This document shows positions 10,480-23,009 of a DNA stretch of 64,000 nucleotides, in pieces (the first letter of the stretch is position 1; the number at the start of each line of letters is the position of its first letter). The stretch comes from Euptelea pleiosperma (Eukaryota > Streptophyta > Magnoliopsida > Ranunculales > Eupteleaceae): the NCBI GenBank assembly GCA_035048495.1, contig CM068541.1:17615929-17679928 (forward strand), written 5' to 3'. A program made the translations under genes and the position numbers. Below the pieces are notes generated by a model. It had not been told where the DNA came from. It saw only the letters and a list, made by a program, of their open reading frames with translations, and did no database searches.

Positions 10480-11319
10480 TGGACAAATCAGCTTTTTAGT
10501 TTTTTTTACCTCTTCACGTGATGAGCAGGACGAATTTAACATCAAGAGATAAATGAGCTTTTTAGTTTTTACCTCTTCACGTGATGAGGTAAGTACCCCT
10601 CTGATAAGACTCAGATAATGTTTCTTTCAACGTGTAAAACATAGTTTCAAGGGCCAGATGGCGTTAATAGGCCCACAAGTTGAGGTGGTACAGACCACTT
10701 TAAGTAGAGTTGTAACTGGACAAAAATATCTGACATTGAGGCCATTGAAGTATCACGTACCTGTAAAATGTGGACCCTACTACTACACCTTTTCCATTAC
10801 CATTGTACGATTGGTTAAACAATTGAGAAAGCGGTTTTTGATTTTTTTGAAGTTTGAAGCAAGAGCGAAAGAAGAGGGTCTCGTTTGAGGGGTCCGGCAA
10901 AAGCTAATTTGTAGGAGACTGCCAAAGACGAAAGTGTGAAATTCCACTCGGCAAGTGTGTGTCACACGTTGTACATATTGTGTCCTGTAACCGGAGCCTA
11001 TCATTTTAGGTCGGTAACTAGAGCCTGAGCCAAAAAAAACTATCTAAGGGGTAAATGAGCTTTAGTTTTTACCTCTTCACGTGATGAGGTAAGTACCCAT
11101 CTGATAAGACTCTTGTAATGTTTCTTTGAACGTGTAAACCATAGCTTCAAGGGCCAGATGGCATTAATATATATGACCACAAGTTGAGGTGGTACACACC
11201 ACTTTAAGTAGAGTTGTGCCCGATAACCGGACAAAACTGTGTGCCATTGAGGCCATTGAATAAGTATCACCTGTAAAATGTGGACCCTACTACTACACCT
11301 TTCTCATTACCACTGTACG
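10480..11319 (+). repeat. DUF247 promoter/exon 1 module array, part 1
   Basis: One full unit (about 10490-11035) and the start of a second. Each unit has a conserved upstream block (about 10650-10800), an exon 1-like block (about 10840-10955: gcaagagcgaaagaagaggg, then gaaattccactcgg), and then about 90 bp equal to the right half of a GGGTCGGGCTCC-type MITE (ending gcctgagcc at about 11031) instead of a splice donor. Short frames on both strands here are repeat shadows. Confidence 0.7.
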
Positions 11320-12363
11320 TAGGGGTGTCAATCCGGCCCTCTTGTAAGGCGTCCCGTACCTACCCTACCCTTTGAAAGCCCTAAAAAGAGTGCTATTTTA
11401 TAAATTCTAAGCCCTTAGGGCCGGAGGCCAGCCCAAATATATAAGGCCCTTCTAAATAAGGGCCGGGCTAGAGTCACACTTCAGGGGGCCCAGTCCTACC
11501 GGGCCCTTAGCAAATAATCTATGTTATATTTACTTTTTAAAATTATATTCTATAAAACAATACCCATAGTGCATTTTTTCTTTTAGAAAATGGCAAACTA
11601 AGTGCAATGGTATATTCAAAACTAAATTAAGTTGTCTTTTATATATATATATACACATAAATAGGTTGTTTTAAGGTCACCTGTCATTGGCAACTTAAAG
11701 TGTCTAACAGTTAATGAGAGTTCCAAGCTACCTAGGGAATCGAACCCTTTTTTGAAAAACTAAACATACAATAGAAAAAGGAGAAATTGATTGGCATGGT
11801 CTCCCAGTTTCCTTGGGTACACATGTTACAACATTACTGGTGTTGGACACTACAATTATCCTAAAAAGATATAATTTTGGACAATTTCTAAACGATTGAG
11901 CCATTCCAAAATTATAACTGGCCCAAATCATTCCTATTTTGAAAATTTTAAGGTTTAAAATTATTTCAAAATATTTTTTTCTAATTTAAATTTATAATAT
12001 ATCATTTATTTTATCGATGTTTTTAAAGAGACTAGAAGGTTCATTTTTAAAATTATGATCATTCATTGAAAAATCTATATAAATTATACCAAGGAAACAT
12101 GTTACCAAGCCAAGTGCCTTATTGAAGCATCTACTTTTTCTATTAAAATTTTTTATATGTTTAATACTTTTCTTCTAAGCCGTGGCCCAACCCTGACCCA
12201 GCACTAGCCCTTGAGGGTAAGGTTAGGGCCTAGCCGGTTCAGGCCCTCTAAGGGCTAGGGCTGGGCTAAGGCCTCACCTTTATAAGTGTGGGTAGGGCGA
12301 GGGTCAGGTTAGGCCCTACCCTGACCCCGACCCTAGCCCTGACCCGTCCCTTTGACAGCCCTA
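11320..12363. mobile_element. Non-autonomous hAT-like element
   Basis: Ends are TAGGGGTGTCAAT and (complement) TAGGGCTGTCAAA. The flanking 8-mers actgtacg (11312-11319) and attgtatg (12364-12371) agree at 6 of 8 bases. The neighbouring module array reads through both flanks, confirming an insertion. Subterminal regions are rich in ggcccta / taagggc motifs; the middle is AT-rich and non-coding. Confidence 0.7.
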
Positions 12364-12929
12364 ATTGTATGTTTGATTAAACCATTGGAAAAGCTGTTTT
12401 CTTAGTTACTGCAGTTAATCTCACTTTAACATCTATATGTGAGGTTTTGTGTAGAATGAATATGATGTAAGGTTTTGTGTGGAATGAGTAGGAGGAATGT
12501 GATTTTTTTGAAGTTTAAAGCAAGAGCGAAAGAAGAGGGTCTCGTTTGAGGGATTCGGCAAGAGTTCATTTGTGGGAGACTGCCGAGAGGAAAGTTAGAA
12601 ATTCCACTCAGCAAGAGTGTGCCACATGGTTCGTATTGTGTCCTATAATCGGAGCCTGTCATTTTAGGGCGGTAACTGGAGCTTGAGCCAAAAAAAAAAA
12701 AAACTATCTAAGAGATAAATGAGCTTTTTAGTTCTTACCTCTTCACGTGATGAGGTAAGTACCCCTTTGATAAGACTCTGATAATATTTCTTTCAATATA
12801 TAAAACATAGCTTAGAGGGCCAGATAGCAATAATTAGACCACAAGTTCAGGTGGTATACACCACTTGAAGAAGAGTTGTGCCTGATAACCAGACAAAAAC
12901 ATGTGCCGTTGAGGCCATTGAAGTATCAC
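12364..12929 (+). repeat. DUF247 promoter/exon 1 module array, part 2
   Basis: Continuation of the same unit after the hAT insertion: upstream block, exon 1-like block (about 12505-12607) fused to the MITE half (to about 12688), and the start of the next unit, which is interrupted at 12929 by the LTR retrotransposon. Confidence 0.7.
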
Positions 12930-13077
12930 TGATATTCGCTCAAAAGTGCTTATTTTAAGCAATTATCCTTTTAGCGTTATCGCACTCTCCTACGTAAAAC
13001 TGCTCTATTTATCCACTTTTCTATGTAAGAGTTACTTCTGTTGCATAGAACACACTTTTCTAGACGACATGGTATAT

Positions 13078-15627
13078 TGAAAGTAGGGTTTTTCCGCGTC
13101 ATTGATTACGGAAACCCTAATTTCAACATATTTGTAAAATCCGATTATTAATCCTGCAAAATGCAGACAATTCTTGCACAGTGGGAAGTCGGATGTCGAA
13201 TCCGCACTCAGGGTTAGGGTAATGCATTGAGGAACATTATAAGTCATGGAAATACTGTGGAAAAAGATGATGGGGGCGAGAATGAGATTGTTGAATGATT
13301 TTAAAACATCTTTTTTTTTTTTTTTTTTTGAGCTTACGACAAAATTACTGATAATTCGAAATAAAAAGAATAAAGACTAATCCATTAATCAATCAAAAAC
13401 TTAAAAACAATCAAACTAATTTTATTAATCAAATGGAGTTCCTTACATTCAAGCAAAACATAAAATCTAATCTAGAAAGCAATAAAGAAGAGGTCGATAG
13501 ATGTAGAGAGAGAAAATTAGGGAGAATGTAAGAGAAAATCCTAGAGAGAGAATAGCTAGAAAGATAGTGGATTACTTCAAGATACTTACCGAAGTTGCAT
13601 AGGAGGAGATCAACCTTGTGAGTCTGCCATGTGATGGAGATTTCGGCCAAGAGGATGGGCCAATCGAAGCCGTGATGGCAATGATGCTGGCCGTTGAATG
13701 GTTTGTGTTTGCTGGCCTAAGAACACAGCCGTGAAGAATATCTTGTCGTGATATTGCAGGCAAGCAGATAGCCCTTACAATCCATGGGGACAGCAAGGAT
13801 GTGGAGCATGGCTGACGGTGGAGATCCCAGCAAGAGACCCGGAGTTGCAGCTCCACTTAACGGTGGTGTGTGGGAAGAGATTGATCCCACGGCCAAAAGG
13901 TTCAGTCTTTGAAGGAGAGCATTGAAGAACTGGCTTGTTGCAGGCTGCTTCACCGTAGTGGTTCATTGCATAGGAAGGAGAAGGAGTGGTGGTGGAAGGT
14001 GCAGTTCAGTCGGAGTTGGGGGCGGTTGTAATGGAGTTTCCCAGAGTTGCAAGTCTGCAACTCCGGTGATCACAACAAGAAAGGAGAAAGAGAGAGAAGA
14101 CAAAGGAGAAGAGGATTGTGGTGCGTGTTCATGCGATGGCGAAAAAGAAGTAGACGAAGGCGGAGAGGGAGGTTGCCGGATGTTGCAGGCGTTGGAAGTG
14201 GACTGGTTAATGTGAACCAGTCCGCTGGAGGAAGGAGGCGCGGTCTGGCGGAGCCACCTGTACTTGGGTCAGCAATGTAAAGGGCGGACGGGTTGCTGGC
14301 GGGCGAAGCAGCAGGAGGAGGAGGAAGAAAGGTGAGAAAGAAGAGAAGGAGAAGAAGGATAATAAAGAGAAGGCTGCCGGAGTTGATGCCTGCAACTCCG
14401 GCGAGGCAAGGAGGATGAAGAAGATGAAGAAGAGGCGAAAGAGAAAGAAGAAAAAGAAGGAGAAGGAGGAGAGGAAAACGTCGGGAACAATTTTGGGGAA
14501 GGAGAGAAAGAGATGGGAGGGGGATTAGGGTTCCAACGATGCCTTCTCTTTCCCTTAAAAAGCTTCCCTATTTCCTTTAACGAAAATAGGGGATTTTTTG
14601 AAAATAAAAAATAATAAAAATATATATATATTTTTTTAAGTAAAACATTACTTTTCTTTGGGGAATTTCCCCATTTAGTGGACCCCCCCTTTTTTTTAAA
14701 TTTAATTTAAATTATTTTGAAATTCACGGGGTCCACTAAAGGGTCGGACAGCGGATCGATGATGATGGGCCCGGCTACTGGCCCACATGGATTGATGATG
14801 TCCATCGTCTCACAAGATGATGTGACAGACAATCTGATGGTCAGACTGAAGATGCCTTGATCAGGATCCAGATTGTCAGGCCGACGAATTTAGAGAGATC
14901 CGACGATCTGATGGACGATCCAATGGTTTGATGGAAGATCCAACGGTCTGATAGCTTAGGGAGATGGGCCAGAGCCAACGGGCAGGAGTTCTGGGGTTAG
15001 GTCAGTAGATCCAAGGACCGAGAGATGAAGAGAGAGAGAAAAAAGAGAGATGAGATAGAAAATTAGGGGGAGGAGAGAGAAGATATCAGAAAATGGAGAT
15101 AAAAGTATTGGCAGAGGGTCTGGAACCCTGGTCTTCACTGTGACCATCCTCACGCTTCTCCAGTAGAGTAGACTATCATTCCTTGCTGACTCATGTGGCT
15201 TTAAACGCTTTGGTCCATTTCTTGGTCATTGGCTCTCCCACTCTCTTCTTTCTTTGGGCCGGCTCTTCAGTCCTCTTTTTCAGCCCGTATTTGGCTCATA
15301 TCTTCTAGTCATAGCCTATGGGCTCTTCAAGCTTTGATATTAGGCTTCTGTGGTTAATCGTGAGCCCGCAAGTCTCGAGAATAGCCCGATCGAGTTTTTT
15401 GCAAGAGAAAAGCACGTAATGAGACTTGATCATAACGTCTTTATACCTAGACTTCCAGAAATGCGTTTAATGCATGCAAATATACAATTTCGTCCAAAAA
15501 AATGTGTTCTGCGCAATGAAATAGACTCTTACGTAGAAAATTGGATAATTAGAGCAGTTTTATATAGGAGAGTGTGATAACGCTTAGAAGATAACAGTAG
15601 AAAATACGCACTTTTAAGCGAATATCA
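13078..15627 (-). mobile_element. Solo LTR of family A, inverted, inside the outer 5' LTR
   Basis: On the minus strand it begins TGATATTCGC and ends CCTACTTTCA (plus: tgaaagtaggg at 13078, gcgaatatca to 15627). The flanking 5-mers tatat (13073-13077 and 15628-15632) match, and the outer LTR continues on both sides. The GA-rich and CT-rich tracts produce long spurious frames on both strands. Confidence 0.85.
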
Positions 15628-15674
15628 TATATTTGCATGCATTAAACATATTTTTGAAAGTCTAGATATAAAGT

Positions 15675-18159
15675 TGATATTCGCTCAAAAGTGCTTATTT
15701 TAAGCAATTATCCTTTTAGCGTTATTGCATTCTCCTACGTTAAAATGCTCTATTTATCTACTTTTCTACGTAAGAGTCTCGTGTGTTGCGTAGAACACAC
15801 TTTTCTGGACGAAATGGTATATTTGCATGTATTAAACACATTTTCGAAAGTCTAGACATGAAGTCATTCTGATAGAGTCTCATTACGCGCTACTTCTATC
15901 GTAGGAAACCCGGATGGGACAATTCTCGAGACTTGCGAGCCCACATCGATCAGGAAAGCCCATTATCAAAGTTTAAAGAGCCCACCTGCTATGACTAGAA
16001 GATATGGGCCAAATATGGGATGAATAAGAAGACCAAAAAGTCGGCCCAAAGAACGAAGAGAGTAGGAGAGCCAATGACCAAGAGACGGACCAAAGCGTTT
16101 AAAGCCACATGAGTCAGCAAAGAATGATAGTCTACTCTACTGGAGAAGCGTGAGGATGGTCACAGTGAAGACCAGGGTTCCAGACCCTCTGCCAATACTT
16201 TTATCTCCATTTTCTGATACTTTCTCTCTCATCTCTCCTTATTCTCTCTCTCTCTTCATCTCTCGGTCCTCAAATCTACTGACCTAATCCCAGAACTCCT
16301 GCCCATCGGCTCTATCTCATCTCCCTTAGCTTTCTGACCGTTGGATCTTCCATCGGACCGTTGGATCTTCAATTGGACCGTTGGATCTCTCTAAATCCGT
16401 CGATCTACCAATCTGGGTCCTAATCAAGTCACCATCCATCTGATCGCCATCAGACTGTCTGTCACATCATCTTGTGAGACGATGGACATCATCAATCCAT
16501 GTGGGCCAGTAGCCGGGCCCATCATCATCGACCCGCTGTCCGACCAGTTAGTGGACCCCGTGAATTTCAAAATAATTTTAATTAAATTTTAAAAAATGGG
16601 GGAGTCCACTAAATGGGGACATTCCCCAAAGAAAAGTAGTATTTTACTTAAAAAAAAAATATATACATATTTTTTTTATTTCAAAAATTCCCTAATTTCT
16701 ATTAATGGAAACTAGGGAGCTTTAAAAGGGGAAGGAGAAGGGTTCTTTGAAACCCTAATCCCCTTCCTTTCTTCTCCTTTCTCTTCCCAAAACCATCCCC
16801 CACGTTCTCCTTCTCTTCTCCCTTCTCTTTCTTCTTCTTCTTCTTCTTCCTTCTTGATCTCGCCAGAGTTGCAGACCTGCAACTCTGGCCGTCCTTCCTC
16901 CTTCTTCTTCTACTGTTCTCTTCTTCTTCTCTTCATCTCCACCTTGCTCTGCCTCTTGCACGGTCGCCTGCAACCCTCTCTTCTTCTAAAACCGAAGCTG
17001 CCAAAACCCAAGCCGTCCCTCTATCTTCCACATTTTTCTAAGCATCTTGACTGCTACCAACTCCGGCAACCTGCTGCTACACGCACACCACCTGCTGGAC
17101 GTCTCCACCCTGGGCAGCAAGAACTACCATTTCAACTCCACCTCTAGCATGTGCTGCCATCGCCCTCTCAACTCCAACCTTGCTACTCCAAAACAGCAAG
17201 GTTGCACCACCGTGTAGCTAGAATAAAACACTATACTGGAGTTGCCGATCACCTGCAAATTCGGTCGGCCTTTCTTCCATTATGGTTGGTCGAACCTGCA
17301 CTTTCCATTCACTGCACTAGAAACCATAGTGCACCAAAGCCAATCGCTCTTCTTGCTGCATCTTCGCCACATGAGCTCCTCTTTGCACGACAATGTTGCA
17401 AGCATCTTCTCCAGTCCATCGCCACCACCCAAGTTGCAAACAACACCTGCAATCCCATCTCGAACCAACAACGACCCACCAACTGCTCCTCCTCCTCTAG
17501 CACCCATGCTCATCTCCCTCAAAAACCACAGCGTCGCTCGTCACTGCTATGCACGATTCTACTGGTGCACCTGTCGATAAGCCTGCAATCAAGCCCTCAC
17601 GATCACCATTGCTGCATGCACCTGCAGCACGCTCAACCAGTGCATTCTCCGGATCTCATCTCACTTGCCAAGAAAAGTGCACATGTTCTTGGCCCAATCA
17701 CTCAAGGCCGGCAACCACTATCACAACCCTTCTTATGTCCGAACCCAATCCATCTTCAAAGGTGAGTTACTAAAGATATTTCTCTTTCTAGGTTTTCTTT
17801 GCTCCATCTCTCTTTTTCTCTCTAGAGCTCTTTCTCTCTCTTTCTCTCTCTAGCTCTCTCTCGCTTAATTTCTTTTTCTCTCTCTAGTTAATCTCTCTAG
17901 ATCCTAATCTCTTTTTCTTTCTCTAAGTCTAGTTCGTTTCTCTCTCTATAACCTATCTTTCTCTCTCTAGATTAAATTTGTTTATGGCTTTCTAGATTAT
18001 TTTTGAATTTAATTTGATTTGTAAGAACTCATTGAGGATGAATAAAATTGTTATTTTTACATTTGTTAGTTTACTTTTGTGTTTTTGGTTGTTTGTGGTA
18101 ATTTCTCTCTCTAAAAATCACTAAGCATGTTTTAAATCGCTTACCATTCTCACCCCACC
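15675..18159 (+). mobile_element. Forward LTR copy of family A, right end lost
   Basis: Starts TGATATTCGCTC after aaagt at 15670-15674 and stays collinear with the LTR up to about 18159, then stops short of the CTACTTTCA end. Contains the LTR hairpin (16862-16889) and ctctctag-rich tracts. The 204-codon frame at 17151-17765 is low-complexity and not conserved in the other LTR copies, so I do not call it. Confidence 0.7.
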
Positions 18160-18542
18160 ATATCTTCTAGTCATAGCCTGTGGGCTCTTCAAGCTTTGAT
18201 ATTAGGCTTCTGTGGTTAATCGTGAGCCCGCAAGTCTCGAGAATAGCTCGATCGAGTTTTTTGCAAGAGAAAAGCACGTAATGAAACTTGATCATAACGT
18301 CTTTATACTTAGACTTCTAGAAATGCGTTTAATGCATGCAAATATACAATTTCATCCAAAAAAATGTGTTCTTCGTAATGAAATAGACTCTTACGTAGAA
18401 AATTGGATAATTAGAGCATTTTTATATAGGAGAGTGTGATAACGCTTAGAAGATAACAGTGGAAAATACGCACTTTTAAGCGAATATTATATATTTGCAT
18501 GCATTAAACATATTTTCGGAAGTCTAAATATAAAGTCGTTCT
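18160..18542 (-). repeat. Duplicate of 15297-15674 (inverted LTR end plus outer LTR segment)
   Basis: Near-identical to 15297-15674 by eye, including the inverted LTR end gcgaatat(c/t)a, the tatat duplication and the following ttgcatgcattaaac of the outer LTR. After it the outer LTR runs on normally. Confidence 0.8.
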
Positions 18543-21434
18543 GATTAAGTCTCATTACGCGCTTCTTCTGTCGCAGGAAACCTTGAGTGGATGATTCTCG
18601 AGACTTATGGGCCCACATCAATCATGAAAGCCCATTATCAAAGCTTGAAGAGCCCACAGGCTATGACTAGAAGATATGGGCCAAATACGGGCTGAACAAG
18701 AGGACCGAAGAGCCGACCCAAAGAACGAAGAGAGCGGGAGAGCCAATGACCAAAAGATGGACCAAAGCGTTTAAAGCCGCATGAATTGACAAGAAATGCT
18801 GATCTGCTCTACTGGTGAAGCGTGAGGAGAGACACAGTGATGAACAGGGTTCTAGACCCTCTGCCAGCTCCTTTTCCTGTATTTTCTGTTATTTTCTCTC
18901 TCCTCTCTCCTAACTCTCCCATTGCACCACCTTAGAACCTCCTAACCATCGATCTAACCCTTCCCAATCAAACCCTCCAATCATCACTCTAGCCCATCAT
19001 CTAATCTTCGCCATTAGATCCTCCTAGCTTCCCCATCATACCACGCAATCATCTCTAATCACATTCATCTCCCCTACATTTTCTCTTCCCTTGATCTGAC
19101 TGCTCACTTCTATACCACACGATCACCAATCGCATACCCTCAATCCTAACTTGACCCTAACACCATCCATAGCCGTTAGACCCATCCTACCCTCCTCGAT
19201 CAAACACTCACAGTCACCCTCGATTGATCCAACGGCCCACATATACCATTTCTCTCTCCTCTACCCCACATTTTCTCTCTCTAAAAACCAACACATTTCT
19301 CTCTCATCCTCTCCTAAAAATAGGCCCACAACCCTCCATGTAGAGAATAGCCTTTGGCCCACTACACCAAGGCCCACATCCCCACGCTAATCGAAGAAAT
19401 TAAAAAAAAAATAGAAAAGGAAATAAAGAAAAGAAAAAAAAAAGAAAAAAAAAAATATAAACACATGAGAGAGAAACCGTGGGTTTTATCTCCCACGTTA
19501 ACTCTCCCCCCTCTTCCACATCCATCTCTTCTTCCCCTCCATCCAACCGTCATTAAGATCCACAACCTCTAACCCTAGATATAAGCACCCCATTCACGTT
19601 AGTTTCGTCGGTCCCCTCCCCCCCCCCCCCCCCACGTTCCTCTCTTTTCCCCATTCTCCTCATTCTTTCTCTCCTCCTTCCTCTTCTTCTTCTCTTCTTG
19701 TTGCTAAAAAAACCAGCGACTCTCCTTGGGGACGCACCAGCAACCTCCAAGGTTTTTCCTTGGTTCGTGGGTATCTCCCCTCGCCTACACCAGCCACCAC
19801 AGCTCCAAACAACACCATCCAGCAACCGTCTCCTCCTCTGTTCCTTCTTCTCCAGCCGCCTGACTAGCAACCTAAAGCACCACCACCAGATCTGGTAATT
19901 CTTCTTCTTCTTCTTCTTCTTCTTTCTCCTTTCTTCTTTCTTCTTTCTTCTTTCTTCTTCTTCTTCACTTCTGCTTCTTCTGCCCCCTCTCGCCTGCTGC
20001 CTCTCACGCCTCCACCTCTCTAATCGCCGTTTCCACCATTATTGATGCCGTCAAACCCATAACTCCAGCGAGTTATCACCTTCTCCGATTCTTAACTCTC
20101 TCTCTTTTACCATTACAAAGTCAGAACAGAAGAAGAAGAGAAGAGAAAAGAAGAAATAAAGCAAAAGAAAAAAAAAAAAAAAACAAAAGATTGCCGGAGT
20201 TGCAGGTTGCAACTCCGGCGAGCTCCATTAACGCCGGCATCCGTTACCTCCATCACCAAAACGAACTGGCAAATCCCTCTCTTTTCTTCTCCTCTCACTC
20301 CCCAAAACCATCTTCTCATCATTCCCCTCTTCTTTGGCTCCATTTTCTCTTCTTCTCCTTCATCTTCTTCGTCATCTTCTTCACGCCTTCTACCGAAGTT
20401 GCAGCCTACAACTCTGGCCTGCAATGCCAGCCACCTCTCTCTCGCACGAGCTTGATCTTTGGTCTGTATTCCCACGCACTGAACGGTCAACGCCCACCAG
20501 AAACTCTTTCACGTTGCTGTACCCATTCACCAGAAAGGTGTTGCAACTCCTTCTTCCATCTTCAACTTGCAACTCTTGAGTTGCAATTCCGCCTGAACAC
20601 ACCTCCACTTCAATGCCCCTCTACCCGCAGCACCTTCTCATCCCGTTCCACCTGCTGCCTCTTGCAGCACCTCCACTGATCAAATCTCGTCCGCCTTCCA
20701 CCCCTCCTGCAAACAGCAACGATTTGGACCACCACCATCCTCTCCAACCAGCCAAGACAGCTAGCAACACCATCCACACGGTCTTCTAGGCTGTGCGCTC
20801 AATGTCGGTGGAGCTTCATCCAGCATCTCCACCACGCCACCATACCAAGTTCCAACTGGGCTCCCATCTCGCTGCACTATTATAGTATCTTCATGAATCA
20901 CCATTCCACCTTCACCATCATGCGCAACTCTTCTTTTTCATGGGCCGAATCCTCGGGCAGCAACCATCTTCGTCTTCCAAGGTAAAAAGGAGCCTTCTCC
21001 TCCAAGGTGAATGCCTCTCCCCCTTTCTCTCTCTATTTCCTAGTTTCCTTCTCTCTTTCTCTTTCTCTATCTAGATTTCTTCTTTCTCTCTCTATATGTC
21101 CTCTCTCTCTCTAGATCTCTCTAGTTCTCTCTTTCTCTCTCTAGTTTATTCTTTTTTAACGCTTTATAATTTAGTTATTTTTACTTGATTGTAAGAGCCA
21201 TGTTCGATTGAATGAAGTTGATTTGAATAAAATTGTGTTTCATTCTCTACAAGTTTTTTCGTCATTTTATGTATTCTTTATTGTGCTAATCCGGCTAATC
21301 CAAAGTGCGGATCGACATCCGACACGAGCCACTATGCAAAATTGCTCATTTTACAGGTTACAAGTCTCGGATAATTACAAATTGTGTTGAAATTAGGGTT
21401 TCAGATCCGACGACATGAAAAAACCCTACTTTCA

Positions 21435-22844
21435 AATGGCGCCCCTACCGCTCGAGTGTACGAGAGTGCGAAAAGGACATAAAGATGGAATTGAAAAGTT
21501 GCCAAATCGGAAAGCTGCTCAATTTGGACAGCCCGACCTTTTCGAAAAAAATTTTATTTTTGGTTTTTAGTTATTTTTAGTTACTTTTAAATTATTATTT
21601 TTAATACCTCAGAAGGCCGAGTGCAATTTGTAATAATTTAGGAATTTTACTGCTTTCTAAATAACTACTAGATCTTGTTCTCATGTTTTTTACAAACCCT
21701 AGATTGAGTGAAAAATACCAAAAAAATCAAAAAATCAAAATTCAAAAAAATTAGGGTTTTATATTCTATAGATTTTTAGAAATCACCAATCAAGGATATG
21801 CGATTTTTGAAAAGATTCCAAAATCTTGAAACTTTGCTAAATTAGGGTTTCTCCTCTTAGAAGTTTCCACTTTAGAGGAATTTCTATCTTTAGAAATCCT
21901 CCAAATTTGGAACAGTCTACAAAAGGAAATACCCCAAATCTAGTAGAATTTTAATTTTGAGAAATTTTCCAAAATTGTAAGGAATTTCGCAATCACATCT
22001 TTCTTGGAAGATCTTCACAGTTCAGGAAACTTTCCAATCTAGGTATTTTCCATCTGAAAATTCCTAAATTTTAACCCATCTCGAACTTGGAAATTAATTC
22101 AAAAACTTGCCTAAATCCAATGCGTGCTCTGTAAACCCTAAAAAGGCAAGGATCTTCCAAATAGAATCCCGAATACCTAGACTGTGCAATCTAACTTTTT
22201 TGCAGAACATGATCTAGTGTGGGTAGGGAGCGAAAGCTCAATGAGGTAGAGTCGGGCCCAAGCCCGTTTGGATACCCCTCCCTATCCCACAGAGGCGACC
22301 CCGTGGCGTGGCCGACGGGAGGTAAGTCCCTATCCTTGCCTTGAGTGCGATACGGTGTTATTGGGTAACTCATTGCCGCGTGTCTATTTGCTTTCGCATA
22401 CATATTATTCGACTTGCGTGGCGCGGCCGTTAATCAATCAACTCTAAGAGAGCAGACCCAGCTCCAAAATTGAAACTGATGGAAGTTCATCACCCACCTC
22501 ATCATTCCAACTGATTTGATTCAAAGGCTCCATATTAATTAAAAAGAATCAAGAAGTAGAGTCAATTAGCCCGGTGTTCGAAGACAAATCCACACAAAGC
22601 GAACCCGCTTAACATCCAATCGAAGTAAGACCACGAGCGTGAGTCTCTGTTGTCTAACACACCCATAGGTCTCTGCTACTCAAGTACACTGAGCTCGACG
22701 TGGCATCTTGGACTATTCGGCGGTTAGTTGCGTGTGGACTAGGAATACGCACCAACCCTAGCTTAACCTGAGGGAATACTTTTCTTAAATACTTGACCAA
22801 TCTGGTTAGTCTGTGACGTACTTAAGACAGTCATTGTGCCGCAC
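21435..22844 (+). other. Internal region of the family A retrotransposon, non-coding
   Basis: Begins at the primer-binding site and holds only scattered short frames. A block at about 22206-22322 is bounded by tttttgcag and gtaagtcc and could act as a non-coding exon. No protease, reverse transcriptase or integrase motif is visible. Confidence 0.6.
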
Positions 22845-23009
22845 GTCTAATCCTGCTAATCCCGCTAATTCCGAGTACGGATCGACATCCGACACGAGCC
22901 ACTGTGCAAAATTACTCATTTTACAGGTTACAAGTCTCGGATAATGACAAATTATATTGAAATTAGGGTTTCCGATCCGACAACACGAAAAATCCCTACT
23001 TTCAATCAC

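Larger units (their letters stand above)
12930..23004 (+). mobile_element. Nested long-LTR retrotransposon complex (LTR family A), non-coding
   Basis: The outer element begins TGATATTCGC at 12930 and ends CTACTTTCA at 23004, flanked by atcac at 12925-12929 and 23005-23009; the module array reads through the site. The outer 5' LTR is 12930-13077 plus 18490-21434 (about 3.1 kb), ending ccctactttca two bases before a primer-binding-site-like TGGCGCCCCTACCGC at 21437. Only the last 150-170 bp of the 3' LTR remain (about 22845-23004). Inside the 5' LTR sit an inverted solo LTR and a further forward copy. I find no gag or pol domain anywhere, so this is a non-autonomous or LARD-like element. Confidence 0.8.

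Noticed and set aside
13260..14490. GA/CT-rich frames that resemble Arg- or Ser-rich proteins
   Set aside because: Purine tracts of the inverted LTR give open frames on both strands; not conserved between copies.
17151..17765. 204-codon plus-strand frame
   Set aside because: It lies in a family A LTR, is Ser/Pro/His/Leu-rich through CT-rich sequence, and is not kept in the other LTR copies.
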